Shown: one piece after another, positions 54,590 to 64,000 of the stretch | Position numbering within the stretch: the stretch's first letter is position 1 | Layout: each line of letters opens with the position of its first letter | NCBI RefSeq assembly: GCF_000281045.1 | Contig: NW_008246082.1 | Span: 129,279-193,278 of the forward strand | Reading direction: 5' to 3' | Length of the DNA stretch: 64,000 bases | Source of the DNA: Saprolegnia diclina VS20 | Lineage: Eukaryota; Oomycota; Saprolegniomycetes; Saprolegniales; Saprolegniaceae | Position numbers and translations under genes: made by a program | Notes under the pieces: generated by a model | Told to the model about the DNA's origin: nothing | The model's database searches: none | Seen by the model: only the letters and a program-made list of their open reading frames with translations

Positions 54590-56254
54590 ATGGAAGACGT
54601 TGACATGAACACGGTGACGGGGGAGGCCCTGAAGAAGCACCAGCTGCAGGAAGACTTTGACGCTGCGGAAGAAGAGATGGAAGAGGGCCGTGCGACGCCC
54701 GACCGCTCGATCGCCGCCTTCCAGCGCGTCCTGGCTTACCGTAGGCGCAGCGACGCCGACCATGGTCTCACCATCGCAACGTAGATGGGCCCGACGAAGA
54801 CCTCGAAGCCGTGCACCGCGTCAAGGAACACGCCATCTACAAGCTTGGCCAGCTCTACACGCGCCATGGGTAGGCTTTTGCCTCATGGAACACGCGACTG
54901 ACGCACCTTGTCGCAGGCGCGAGAAGGAGCTCGCGACGCTCTTGCAGAGCGTGCGACCGTTCTTCACCACGATCCCCAAGGCCAAGACGGGCAAGATCGG
55001 TATGATTTGCGCATGGTGTGCAATGGCCCACACTCACGATCGCGCCTCCTACTAGTGCGCACGATCATCGACATGGTCTCCAAGGTCGAGACTTTGGACC
55101 ACCAAAAGTCGCTGCAGTTCCAAGCCGACCTCTGCGTCGACTCGATCGCGTGGTGCAACTTGGAGAAGCACACGTTTTTGCGCCAGCGCATTCAGGCCCG
55201 CTTGGCCTCCATGTACGCATGTCGTTCTCGTCGATCGATGGCCTTCACGGCGATACATGTAGCCTCTTTGAGCAAGCCAAGTACCAAACGGCGCTCGACT
55301 TGATCACGGACCTCCTCCGCGAAATCAAAAAGCTCGACGACAAGCAGCTTCTGGTCGAGATTCACTTGGTCGAATCCAAGCTCTTCCACGCGCTTCGCAA
55401 CGTGCCCAAGGCCAAGGCGGCGCTCACGGCCGCGCGCTCGATCGCCAACTCGATCTACATTGTGCCCAAGATGCAGGCCAACATTGACCACATGTCGGGC
55501 ATCCTCCACGCCGAGGAGCGCGACTACAAGACCGCGTACTCGTATTTCTTTGAAGCATTTGAAGCGCTCGCGCCCATCGACAAGACGGAGGCGCTCGCGT
55601 GCCTCAAGTACATGCTGTTGAGCAAGATCGCCAACGGCCACTCGGCCGACGTCCCTGTCATCGTCAACGGCAAGAACGCCATCAAGTTTTCCGGCATCGA
55701 CGTCGAGGCGCTCAAGGCCATCGCCAAGGCGCACGACAAGCGGTCGCTCGAGCTCTTCCAGGCCGCGACGTCGCAGTATGCAGCCCGTACGTCGTCATGC
55801 TTTGGGACACGGGAATGCTGACGCTGTGTAGAGCTTGTGCAGGACCCGTTGATCAAGCACCATCTGGGCCTGCTCTACGAGAACCTCCTCGAATCCAACT
55901 TGATCAAGATCATCCAGCCGTATTCGTGCGTCGAGATTAGCCATGTGGCGACGTTGATCAAGCTTCCGTTGCCTCAAGTCGAAACCAAGTAGGACGCCAA
56001 GGGATGCGTTCGTGCGGCTCATGACGCGTAGGCTCTCGCAGATGATTTTGGACCACAAGTTCCACGGCATCTTGGACCAAGGCCGGGGGCAGCTCATCGT
56101 GTACGAAAGTGCGACCGAAGACGTACGTTGTCCTCGTACCCTGCTGTACTCTAAGTGGCGATAGAAAACGTATGCGGCGGGCCTCGGCGTCATCCAAAAC
56201 GTCGGCAACGTGGTTGGCACGCTCTTCCGCCGGGCCGACAAGCTCTCGATGTAG
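54590..56254 (+). CDS. RPN6: 26S proteasome regulatory subunit RPN6 (PSMD11)
   Basis: Eight exons, 54590-54740, 54785-54869, 54917-54999, 55056-55212, 55263-55786, 55832-55988, 56032-56122 and 56165-56254, 445 residues. Helical repeats carry '[20 protein letters not shown]', '[11 protein letters not shown]', '[19 protein letters not shown]' and '[16 protein letters not shown]'. A PCI domain follows with '[13 protein letters not shown]', '[20 protein letters not shown]' and '[13 protein letters not shown]'. The hallmark '[19 protein letters not shown]' is split by a 43-bp intron. The C-terminal helix is '[15 protein letters not shown]'. Rpn6 clamps the lid to the 20S core and helps recruit the deubiquitinase. 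It converges on the coiled-coil gene with 71 bases between stops. Confidence 0.96.
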
Positions 56255-56325
56255 GCAAGAAGGACACTATGAGCTGCGTTATCTAACTCGGCAACACGAC
56301 GATGCGACGCCATCTGGTGCAACCT

Positions 56326-59300
56326 CTACAGAGCTGGCAAGGACACGGACGAGGACGCGAGCGGCGTCTCGGTCTGTCCGTGGACCCCCGCGTCTTCCGT
56401 GACAAAGTCGTCAATCGCGGCGCCCTCGTCGTGGTGCATGTCCCTACAAACAACGGCGATAACAATGAAAGTGGCAGCGAGAGGCGCGGACCGGAAGGCG
56501 TCCGACATGATGTTGATGGTCGAGTGGCGGTTCGGGATGCGGAAGCCACCGCGGTAGACGTATGGCGCGTTGGAATGCGGCGATTGAATGATGCGCCGCG
56601 CGTCGGCGTCGAGGACCGGGCTCTCGGCGCGGACACCAAAGCCCGTCGACGCGCCCGTGTCACGCCGCTTGCTGTGCGTACTCGGACTCTCGAGCGCGGT
56701 CGTGGGTCGCCCGCCCGCCGTCGACGACGGTCGCACTTGGCCTTGGAGCCGAATGGTCTCGAGAAAATGACCTACATCTTGTCTACTTCGACGCATTCAG
56801 CGATCGAATGACGCACCGTCGCCCTGGGGCTGATGGCCGTCTTCGGGGGCGACGCCACCGCCGCTGAGCGTCCGTCGGCTGATGGCGCCATCCAGCATAT
56901 TGGCCAGCTACAACGACGCGTCATGTTTGGTCGATATCGCTGCGGTGGGCTACCGTCTGCATAAAGACTTCACGGCGGTCGATCGAGCCTTTATCAAACT
57001 GCTCGCCCGTGTTCTTGTTGTTGGACACTTTGGCCAGCATGCGCGTATTGAGCTTCTCGACAATGTCGAGCTGGAGCCGGACCATCTTGGCATCGAGTTC
57101 GGCTTGGCCGCGGATCTAGAGGCTCATGCAATGACACTACGCCGCTGGGAGGGGCACCTCTTTGTTGCTTGCAACTTTGAGCACTTCGTACTCGGCCTTG
57201 GCGCACACGAGGTCGGCAAAGAACTGCGCGTTCTTGACGAGGAAGTTCTGCTGCCGTTCGGAAAACTGCTTGCGATTGGTGCCGTTGTTGTCGGCGCGGC
57301 TCGAGGTTGCGGCCACCTGGTAGCATTGACATTGGTTTTGAAAATGATGATGATGATGTCGTAGTACCTTGCCTTCTTGGCGCGCGGAGATCTCAAACTT
57401 CCAGCACTCGGCGACGAACGCGTCACAGAGCGCGTCGAGCTCCTTGTTGAGCGTCGCGATCGTCATGTTGCGCGTGCTGGCCTTGGCGACCATCTCAGCA
57501 AACTTGGTTTGCTTCTCGTTGAACGCTGCATACAAGGCTTCGGTGCGCTCGCCCTCCTTGATGACTGCGTCGTTCAAGCGCGCGGCCGTCGCGCCAATCT
57601 CGGTCCGGTACTCGACTGCGTATGCATGACATTGTGAGCACAACTATAACTATATAGTACCTTGCATGGCGTTGATCTGCTCGTTAAAGTAGTCTTGCTT
57701 GCCCGCAAAGGTCTCGAACGTCGTGTGCATCGAGTCGAGAATCACTTGGGTGCTGCTCGCCTCGGTCGCGATTTGCGCAAAGGTCCTAATCATACACCAT
57801 TGTTGTTAGAGTATTGCACAAGGAAAGATGACGGCGTTCGCACTGCTGGATGTCGGTCTGCGCCGCGTCGTACTCGGTGCGAAACGAAAGATTGCCTTGC
57901 TCGAGGTACGAGAGCTTCTCCTTGATGGCCGAGAGCGCAGCCTCCGTGTGCACTGTTCATTTAGGTGAATTTGGCTCGTTAAGGATCGATGGATAGATGC
58001 ATGGATGGATACCTTTCATGCCCTCGGTCTCCAACTGGTGGTTCTCGACCTTGGTGCGCATCGCGGCAAAGTTCTTCTCCGTGTCCATCTTGTTGTCAAC
58101 GACCGTCTTGATCAAGCTCGCGTGGGCGTCTTGGCCTTCCTTGATCTTGGCGCCGAGCCGCGTCGCGTCCTTCTTCAAATTTTCGGCGGCTTCGCGGGTC
58201 ACGCGCTCAATGCCTATAAGATCGGATGGTCTCTCCTTAGTAGGACGCTCGATCGAACCTTCGTAAATCGTGGTGAAATTCGTATTGTAGATGATCTCCG
58301 TGTCGCTCACGTGCTGCGTGAGGTCGGAAATCTTCTTCTTGTTGTCCATGGCCGCGTGTTCGACGACATCGATGCGGTCGGCGTGTCGCTTGACGTCCAC
58401 CGAGAGCGTCTCGACCGAGCACGCGACAAAGATGTCGTCAAGCCGCTTGATCTCTACGTCCCAGGCAGTTAGTTAATAGAGGCAGATCGATCGACAACCG
58501 TTGTGCAAGGCCTCGGCGCGCTGTTCAATGATTTCTTTGATCTGGTCCTCGGACTTTTGCTTGTTTTGAGCTGCGTCTTCAAACGCTTGGGCGAGGTCGG
58601 ACGTGAACTGTTCGGCTTTGCCCTGCTTGTCCCCGAGCGCTTGGACTAGGCACCATACCGCGTTCCGTCCACGTTCCGATGCACTATATTATGGAAATGT
58701 ACGCTTCTCCTTCATGACGCCTTGCTGCGTAATGATGGTTTGAATGTGCTGGTGCTCGGCCTGCGAGTTGCGCCGGAGCTCGTCGAGCATCTTTGCAAAT
58801 TTGTCCTACGCGCGACCGTGCCTACGATGCTCGGACACCGCGATCGCACCTGCGTCTTGAGGATCTCTTCGATCTTGTCGCACATGATTTCGACGCGGTT
58901 TTGGGTCTTCTGGAGGGACTCGGCTTGGCTCGAGTTGATGTCTTCTTGCATGCTGCGCACCTAGATCGCCACGTCCTATCAGCCGACCTTATTCCTCCAT
59001 GCGTCGACCATGTGGATTTCTTCTTGCGTCCGGCTAAAGAGGCCGCTAAACTCGTCTGAGAGCTTGTGGCTCTCTTGTTTGAGCAAGATGAGCGACTTTT
59101 GCTCAAACCCAATGAGTTCATTCTGCGTCACGCACGCGCGGAGGTCGTGCGTGAGCTTGTCCATGAGGATCTTGACGTTGCCTTCGTGCTTGGAGTTGCG
59201 CGCTTGGATGAGCGCGTCACGGCGCTTCATCTCGGCTTGGAGCCGCATCACGCTGCTCTTGGCCTCTTGCGAGTTCTCGCGCACGATCGCGCCCTCCGCC

Positions 59301-59980
59301 TACGCAGCGTACGACGGTGTGACGTCAGATCCTCTAGCATCTCGCACCCGCAGCTGCTCCAAGCTCACGATGATTGGCTCGAGAATCGCGTCCATCGTAT
59401 CTTGCGAGTAGGCACTCGCGGCCACCGGCGGCGACGACGACGAAAGCGATGCGATGCCATGGATAGCATTGTCCGCCGTCGGCGTGGACGATGCTGGTGA
59501 CGTGTCTTCCTGGATCGCGGCGACGTCGGGGGCGACGAGGGCCTCGCGGCGCGGTGGCGCTCGGTCTTGCAGTATGCTCGGCCGGCGGCGCATGCTTGCA
59601 TCAAGCGCGGGCTTGGACGTCGCTGCTGCGCCCGCAAGTTCGTCGTCCTCGGCCTTGCTCGAGCGGCGTGACTTGGCGACGGTCTTGGCGGCGACATCCC
59701 GCCGCAGGATCACAATGTCCTTCTGGATCCCGTCGATGCCTTGCTTGATGTACTTGAACTGGTCCTTGAGGTTCTGGCACTCGACCATTGCCTCGGAGTT
59801 GTTGGCGATGTTTTGCATGGCGTCGCTGAGCCACGCGGGAATTTCGCCGTTGCCCATCTCGTTCTTCTCGAGGATCTCAATCTTCATGCGCAGCGTGAGG
59901 ATGATGTCGAGCAGGCTCTCTTCGTTGAAGATGAGGTCCGGCGGGTACTTCCACTGCAGCGAGACCGGGTTCCCATTCAT
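56326..59980 (-). CDS. Long coiled-coil protein, 1,006 residues, 14 exons
   Basis: Exons: 59980-59348, 59299-59009, 58960-58850, 58805-58703, 58645-58499, 58453-58259, 58213-58013, 57952-57844, 57785-57661, 57615-57368, 57316-57158, 57115-56954, 56907-56817 and 56771-56326. All junctions keep phase, and several introns show a CTAAC-like branch point. Residues 1-45 ('LQWKYPPDLIFNEESLLDII') precede nearly continuous heptad-like coiled coil to about residue 800. A Gly/Ser/Arg-rich disordered part follows, then 'APYVYRGGFRIPNRHSTINI' and one hydrophobic segment ('APLAATFIVIAVV') near the C-terminus. I recognise no family; a flagellar or cytoskeletal scaffold is possible. If the 47-bp intron at 56908-56953 is not spliced, the frame stops at 56921 and the last part would be a separate gene starting at ATG 56898. 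An upstream exon cannot be excluded. Confidence 0.7.
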
Positions 59981-60142
59981 GCTGCTGGTCTTCCGGCTCT
60001 GGCTTTTCTGCGCCACTCGGCCGTTTCGCGCCTGAAACGACAAGCAAGAGGTGCGATGATGGAGGCTGCATTAGTCTCGTGGCTTATATCGATCGATATC
60101 GGGGACTGCGACGGCCCTCGAAGGCGATGGACGTAGGAGCGC

Positions 60143-60862
60143 TTAGAACATGCTCATGCCACGCTCGCCGTGGCCGCGCGGCAGCTTGATCTTGGCCGCG
60201 TTCTTCTCGACAGCGTCAAGCGTGTACGCGTAGTGGTCCCCGACGCTCTCAAGCGTGCGCTGGAGGTTAAAGTACCACTTGACGTCGACGGCCGCGACGT
60301 ACGAGACGAGGTCGGCGAGGGGCGTCGCCGACGACGCCGTCGTCTTGTCCGCATCGACGGTCGACTTTTTGGTCACGTCGCCGTCCTTGCCGCCGACCTC
60401 GGCCGTCGTCGAGATTGTATTCGTCTTTTCCGAAGCGTGCTTGGCCGCAAACTTCTCGTACGCGGTCGCGCGCTGCCAGTAGTAGTCGGTCATGCCATCC
60501 CACGCCTTCTGGAGCGCGGTGCGGCTGGCGCTGATCTGGAGCTGCACCGACTTTTGGACTTCGACGCCAAAGTTGTTGCCGTCCGCGACCTTGGGGACGA
60601 GAAGCTGGATCCAGCGCTCGAGGCTCTGCATCTTCTGGATCGCAATGTGGATCTCGTCGAGCACGATCTGGATCAGATGGACGAGGCGCGCGTTCGATGG
60701 CGCGTCCAATGTCACGAGCGGGGCGAAGGCCGCGTAGGCCTGCGCAGGCGAAGACGCGGGGAACTCGCGCGCGAGGACCTCGGCGATCCGGTCCATGTGC
60801 ATCGGGATCTCGTCGAGGACCTTGGTCGCGATCGCCGTCGTCGCCGCTACGCGCTTCTCCAT
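60143..60862 (-). CDS. Proteasome activator PA28 (REG/11S)
   Basis: Intronless, 239 residues, the size of PA28 subunits; ATG 60862 is the first in frame. The activation region is well preserved: 'VHLIQIVLDEIHIAIQKMQS', then 'LERWIQLLVPKVADGNNFGV' and 'EVQKSVQLQISASRTALQKA'. The long third helix 'DYYWQRATAYEKFAAK' comes next. A loop of about 35 residues rich in Thr/Asp/Lys replaces the variable insert, followed by 'VSYVAAVDVKWYFNLQRTLE'. PA28 heptamers cap the 20S proteasome and open its gate without ATP or ubiquitin. A single gene of this kind usually corresponds to the nuclear PA28-gamma type. Confidence 0.93.
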   Translation of the reverse strand: MEKRVAATTAIATKVLDEIPMHMDRIAEVLAREFPASSPAQAYAAFAPLVTLDAPSNARLVHLIQIVLDEIHIAIQKMQSLERWIQLLVPKVADGNNFGVEVQKSVQLQISASRTALQKAWDGMTDYYWQRATAYEKFAAKHASEKTNTISTTAEVGGKDGDVTKKSTVDADKTTASSATPLADLVSYVAAVDVKWYFNLQRTLESVGDHYAYTLDAVEKNAAKIKLPRGHGERGMSMF

Positions 60863-61278
60863 CGTCGTCGTCGAAAAGGCAAAAATACAATCTGCGGTGC
60901 AATGGATTTGAGGCCGTCCATACAAACATCAAGACAATGAAATTCGAAACCCAACTCAATTTTCATGATTTCGGATCGGTCGCCACTCGTCACGACCATG
61001 CATCGCCAGCTCGACGACGCCTGCGTGCTCTCGCTCCTCCAGCAGGCGAGTACCGTTCATGCGCGAGGGCGAGTAGTAAGCGTCGTACGGAGCCATGAGT
61101 CGGCCATGGCGCCGTGGCCAGTCATGGCCAGTGCCAGGTCCGATGGACCAAGGGATCTGTCGCCTGCCCATATACCTGTAGCCGAGATATTCCTGCTCGT
61201 GAGCATCGGTGCGCATACGCCAGCCACGTCGGCGAGATGAACATGCGGGTGGATTATCACTGCTACGAATGCGTGGAC
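60863..61278. other. Intergenic, no gene seen
   Basis: Nothing supported beyond flanking untranslated regions. Confidence 0.4.
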
Positions 61279-62262
61279 TCATTTCGGTGTCGTTGGACTC
61301 GCAGTGTGAAGGAGATCCACGATGCGATAGTCGTCCTTGAAGCGGGGAAGCGCGGGGTACCGGTCCGGGTGCAGGAGGTGCGCGAGGATCTCGAGGCCGT
61401 CCACAAGCGCCGGCGAAGCGCCGCTAAAGAGGCGGTTCGCATCAAAGATAAAGACGCGGCCGGACTGCACAGCAGGAATGTCTTGAAACCCCTTCTTGGA
61501 CGGCAGCAGCGCGAAGCTTTCCTTGATGCTCCGCGCCAAGTCAAAGCCGCAGGGCATGATCACAAGGGCTTCGGCGCCCGCGTCGGCCACGTGGCTCCAG
61601 TCGATCGCGACCGAAAACGTCTCGGGTGCTGCGAGCGGGTCGTAGCCGCCCGCAAGCGTCACAAGCTCGGGCATCCAATGGCCAGCATTGTAGATTGGAT
61701 CGAGCCACTCGACGCACACGGTCTTGAGTGGATGGCAGCCGTCGAGGGCAGAGACGACGGCGTCGACGCGACCCTTCATACTGGCGACCATGGCCTGGCC
61801 GCGGCCTGCGACGCCGCACGCTGTGGCGATGGCCATGACGTCCTTGTACAAGCCTTGGAGCCCGCGCGCAGTCAAGTAGACGATCTTGGTCCGGACACCA
61901 AGCTTTTCGAGGACGGGCAGGACGTTGGCCGGCCCAATTGCGCATACCTCGCACAGATCTTGGAGCAAGACAATGTCTACGTCGCCCAGAAGCGCCTCGT
62001 TGATCTCGTACAGCGGCGTGCCAGAAGTAGCGCTGTCACTCACGAGCTGGTCAATGGCCCCGGACGAGTGCGTCGCCGAGTCAAAGACGCACCGAATGAC
62101 CTTGGGCTTGGCCAGCGCCTCTTTGGGAAACTACGCATCCGTGAGTGCGTGCGAGAAGTGGTGACGTACTTGGCACTCGAAGGTGACGCACGAGAGGAGG
62201 TCGGCGAGCCCGAGCTCGTAGCAGATCGTTGTCCCCGCTGGCAAAAACGACGCGATCTTCAT
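61279..62262 (-). CDS. BtuF-like cobalamin-binding protein
   Basis: Two exons, 62262-62170 and 62130-61279, 314 residues. The start 'MKIASFLPAGTTICYELGLA' continues 'DLLSCVTFECQ', and the next exon continues 'FPKEALAKPKVIR'. This is the pattern of bacterial BtuF-type cobalamin-binding proteins of the periplasmic-binding superfamily ('SLxPSxTEIxxxLGLxDxLVGVTxECDYP'). Later parts fit: 'VDIVLLQDLCEVCAIGP', 'PIYNAGHWMPELVTLAGG', 'ALVIMPCGFDLARS' and 'VFIFDANRLFSGASPALVDG'. No signal peptide or membrane segment is present, so it is probably cytosolic rather than a transporter receptor. Together with the methionine synthase here it suggests B12 handling. B12 binding itself is inferred. Confidence 0.82.
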
Positions 62263-62294
62263 CGTTCGACGAAAATGCAAAGTGGCAAAACGAA

Positions 62295-62367
62295 TATCAA
62301 CTACCGGGTTTGAACCGGTGACCTTCTCGGTGTAAACGAGACGTGATAACCACTACACCAAGCTGAT
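62295..62367 (-). tRNA. tRNA-Val (anticodon UAC)
   Basis: A 73-base minus-strand cloverleaf. The acceptor stem ATCAGCT/AGTTGAT has one G-U pair. The D arm is GTGTAGTGGTTATCAC, as in eukaryotic tRNA-Val. The anticodon stem TCTCG/CGAGA has the loop TTTACAC (anticodon TAC), and the T arm is ACCGG-TTCAAAC-CCGGT. There is no intron. The discriminator base is A. Confidence 0.93.
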
Positions 62368-62855
62368 ATCTGACGCCTTGTCCAAATTGTGAGATATTAA
62401 ATAGTTTTATTTTGTATTTAATTGCGTTTAGTGAGCTTTGGATGAAAGGAATTATGAGCAGCCTACCTTCTTCTAGTCATATTGGATGTTGTGAAGCCAT
62501 GCTGCCGTCACCATGTCTGCGACTGGTATAATGTATACCAGACTGAAAGTGAAGAGGTTGCGCCTCGAAAACAAGTGACTAAATCCACGCAACCATACCA
62601 TGCCCTGTCGCTCTGCTCGGCGACCATCGTGCATGCATGGGAGCCCACGATGACCACAGCAGACGTCCGACGTGATGCAATCGAGCGATCTTCAATGTGC
62701 ACGTGTCTATGGCTCCATGGGGGCGACACCGCTTGCTTGCGTCGACGCGGAGCTGGTCGATACGACCAATTGGGTGTTTTTAGTTACCTATCTGATATTC
62801 CCAGCTCGTGTTCTTCATGACCCAATTGTGATTTCGCCACGGAGGAGGTCAGACG
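62368..62855. other. Intergenic, no gene seen
   Basis: A/T-rich just 5' of the tRNA (62380-62430); otherwise nothing supported. Confidence 0.4.
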
Positions 62856-63338
62856 ATGCTCTCTCGCGTGAGTCGTCGCGTCCTCGCCCGCGCGGTGCGC
62901 CCCGCGCTTGTGACCAGCGTCGACGTCGATCCAATCGAGGGTACGCTGGCGACGCCGCTCCGCCTCTTTGCCTTCCGGCATAACGCCATCGTGCAAAAGC
63001 CGCCAGAACTGCACGCCGACGGCCCACTCGAGCGCCTCCAAGCGCTTCGCATCCAGCTCCACCGCGCCTTTTGCGACGAACAGCTCCAAGACACGATCGC
63101 GCACGCGTCCGACCTCTCGAGCGATGGCCTAGTCGCTCTTTTGGAGCCCGAGGTGGCGTTGCCGGCCGGCGAAGTCCGGCAGGCGTACGAGTTTGACCGG
63201 AGCGCCGGCATCCCAAACTCGAGCTTTGCGCAGTTGGGCCAGCACCTGTACACTGCAACCAACGAGGCGGCGCTTCGCAGCGAGTGGCAGCACGACGCGC
63301 GCGCCTTCCACGCCGTCGCCATCACGTGTGCGTGTTAG
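62856..63338 (+). CDS. Small hypothetical protein with mitochondrial presequence
   Basis: Intronless, 160 residues. The N-terminus 'MLSRVSRRVLARAVRPALVT' is Arg/Ala/Val-rich without acidic residues, a typical mitochondrial import signal. The rest is helical ('PLERLQALRIQLHRAFCDEQ') with an acidic middle ('LVALLEPEVALPAG') and a C-terminal 'FAQLGQHLYTATNEAALRSE'. I recognise no family. The stop lies 88 bases from the stop of the convergent TFIIS-domain gene. Confidence 0.55.
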   Translation: MLSRVSRRVLARAVRPALVTSVDVDPIEGTLATPLRLFAFRHNAIVQKPPELHADGPLERLQALRIQLHRAFCDEQLQDTIAHASDLSSDGLVALLEPEVALPAGEVRQAYEFDRSAGIPNSSFAQLGQHLYTATNEAALRSEWQHDARAFHAVAITCAC

Positions 63339-63426
63339 GAGGTGTGTATAATGTACTTCAATAGTGACGCTATGATCAAACGCACGCATCTCTACACTGT
63401 CCTCTAGCCTCGATCATCCGATTGTG

Positions 63427-64000
63427 CTAGCCCAACAGCTCCTTCTTCCACTTGGCCACGAGTGCTTGGGACGCGTTGGCCACGTGCTCGGACGGATGCT
63501 TTCGCAGCTTGTTGATGCTCCGCCCGAGGCCCGTGGCCTTGAGCGTCTCGACCGTCAGCCGCATCGTGTTGAGCGCCGTGAGCATATCCAGCGCCACAAA
63601 CTCGTCGAGCGCCTTCATGTCGGTTGTCGCTTCCAAAAGCGCAAGAATGCGCGACAAGTCGGCGCCCTACACACCATCAGCGTCGCTACGTCAAGCGTCC
63701 AGCGTATCCGCGAGCGTACGAGCAGTGGCGTGGCGGCTTCGACGGTCGCGGCTTTTGCCAGCACTTCCCGAACACTCGCCTTCATGCGGCTGCGCTTGAG
63801 ATCCGACTCTAAATGCTCGGCGCTCGCTACGCGCTGCACAGGACCGTATGAGATACCATGGACGCGGCGAGAGATGGCACGTACGCGCTCGTGCTCGGTG
63901 GCCGCGAGGCGCTCGAGGTGCTGCAAAATCGACGCGTCGGCAAGCGCTGGCGCATACCCATTGAAGCGCGGCTCCGAGAGCGTGAAGAGCGCAGCCGCGG
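63427..64000 (-). CDS. TFIIS N-terminal-domain protein, 5' end outside the window
   Basis: Three exons visible: 64000-63885 (open to the window edge), 63833-63720 and 63666-63427, joined in phase through introns of about 50 bp. The last exon holds a TFIIS N-terminal (LW) domain: 'ILALLEATTDMKALDEFVAL', 'MRLTVETLKATGLGRSINKL' and 'RKHPSEHVANASQALVAKWK', ending at 'KELLG'. This four-helix bundle occurs in TFIIS, elongin A, Med26 and several chromatin readers. Here it is at the extreme C-terminus, unlike TFIIS itself. Which of these proteins it belongs to depends on the missing N-terminal part. Confidence 0.75.

Noticed and set aside
61114-62313. 399-codon plus-strand frame over the BtuF-like gene
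   Set aside because: Antisense shadow; it would also run into the tRNA-Val gene.
1-64000. CRISPR arrays, bacterial operons, prophage or complete transposons
   Set aside because: No spaced direct-repeat array, no terminal repeats flanking a transposase, and the gene structure is eukaryotic throughout.

Overview
The window is nuclear DNA of a eukaryote, most likely an oomycete of the Saprolegniales. Genes are split by very short introns (mostly about 40-60 bp, beginning GTAC and ending TAG), third codon positions are G/C-rich, and intergenic gaps are small. A chitin synthase, an intraflagellar transport gene (a zoospore-forming organism) and B12-dependent methionine synthase all fit. The species is an inference. 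Exon-intron models were built by hand from splice signals and reading-frame continuity; no alignment was run.

Left part (1-22 kb): a truncated hypothetical gene at the edge, a decayed WW-domain pseudogene, a ZZ-finger nucleoredoxin, a Dsc3-like ubiquitin-ligase subunit, a small complex I subunit, a 1,125-residue IQ-motif protein, importin alpha, a hypothetical gene broken by a 340-base assembly gap, mitochondrial ATAD3, ribosomal protein eL31 and a bacterial-type aspartyl-tRNA synthetase.

Middle (22-35 kb): intronless cobalamin-dependent methionine synthase, a small hypothetical gene, a FUN14/EF-hand mitochondrial protein, an AT-hook protein, IFT57, and deoxyribose-phosphate aldolase fused to a BED-type zinc finger. 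At 35.6-40.6 kb lies an accessory island: a two-gene module (A, 619 residues; B, 280 residues, neither recognised) sits in tandem behind a decayed copy of itself, and the decayed A copy carries an internal inversion.

Right part (40-64 kb): a repeat-rich protein with a C-terminal SGNH hydrolase domain, two tandem 45-residue cytochrome oxidase 5C/6C-like genes, the E4 ubiquitin ligase Ufd2, a chitin synthase, a CDK1-like kinase, proteasome subunit Rpn6, a 1,006-residue coiled-coil protein, proteasome activator PA28, a BtuF-like B12-binding protein, tRNA-Val(UAC), a small mitochondrial protein and a partial TFIIS-N-domain gene.

Most genes are unrelated housekeeping genes. Two links stand out: methionine synthase with the B12-binding protein (cobalamin use), and Ufd2, Rpn6, PA28 and the Dsc3-like gene (protein turnover). 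Shared promoter elements recur: CCAAT boxes and an ATCCGGAT palindrome. I found no CRISPR array, operon or intact mobile element.
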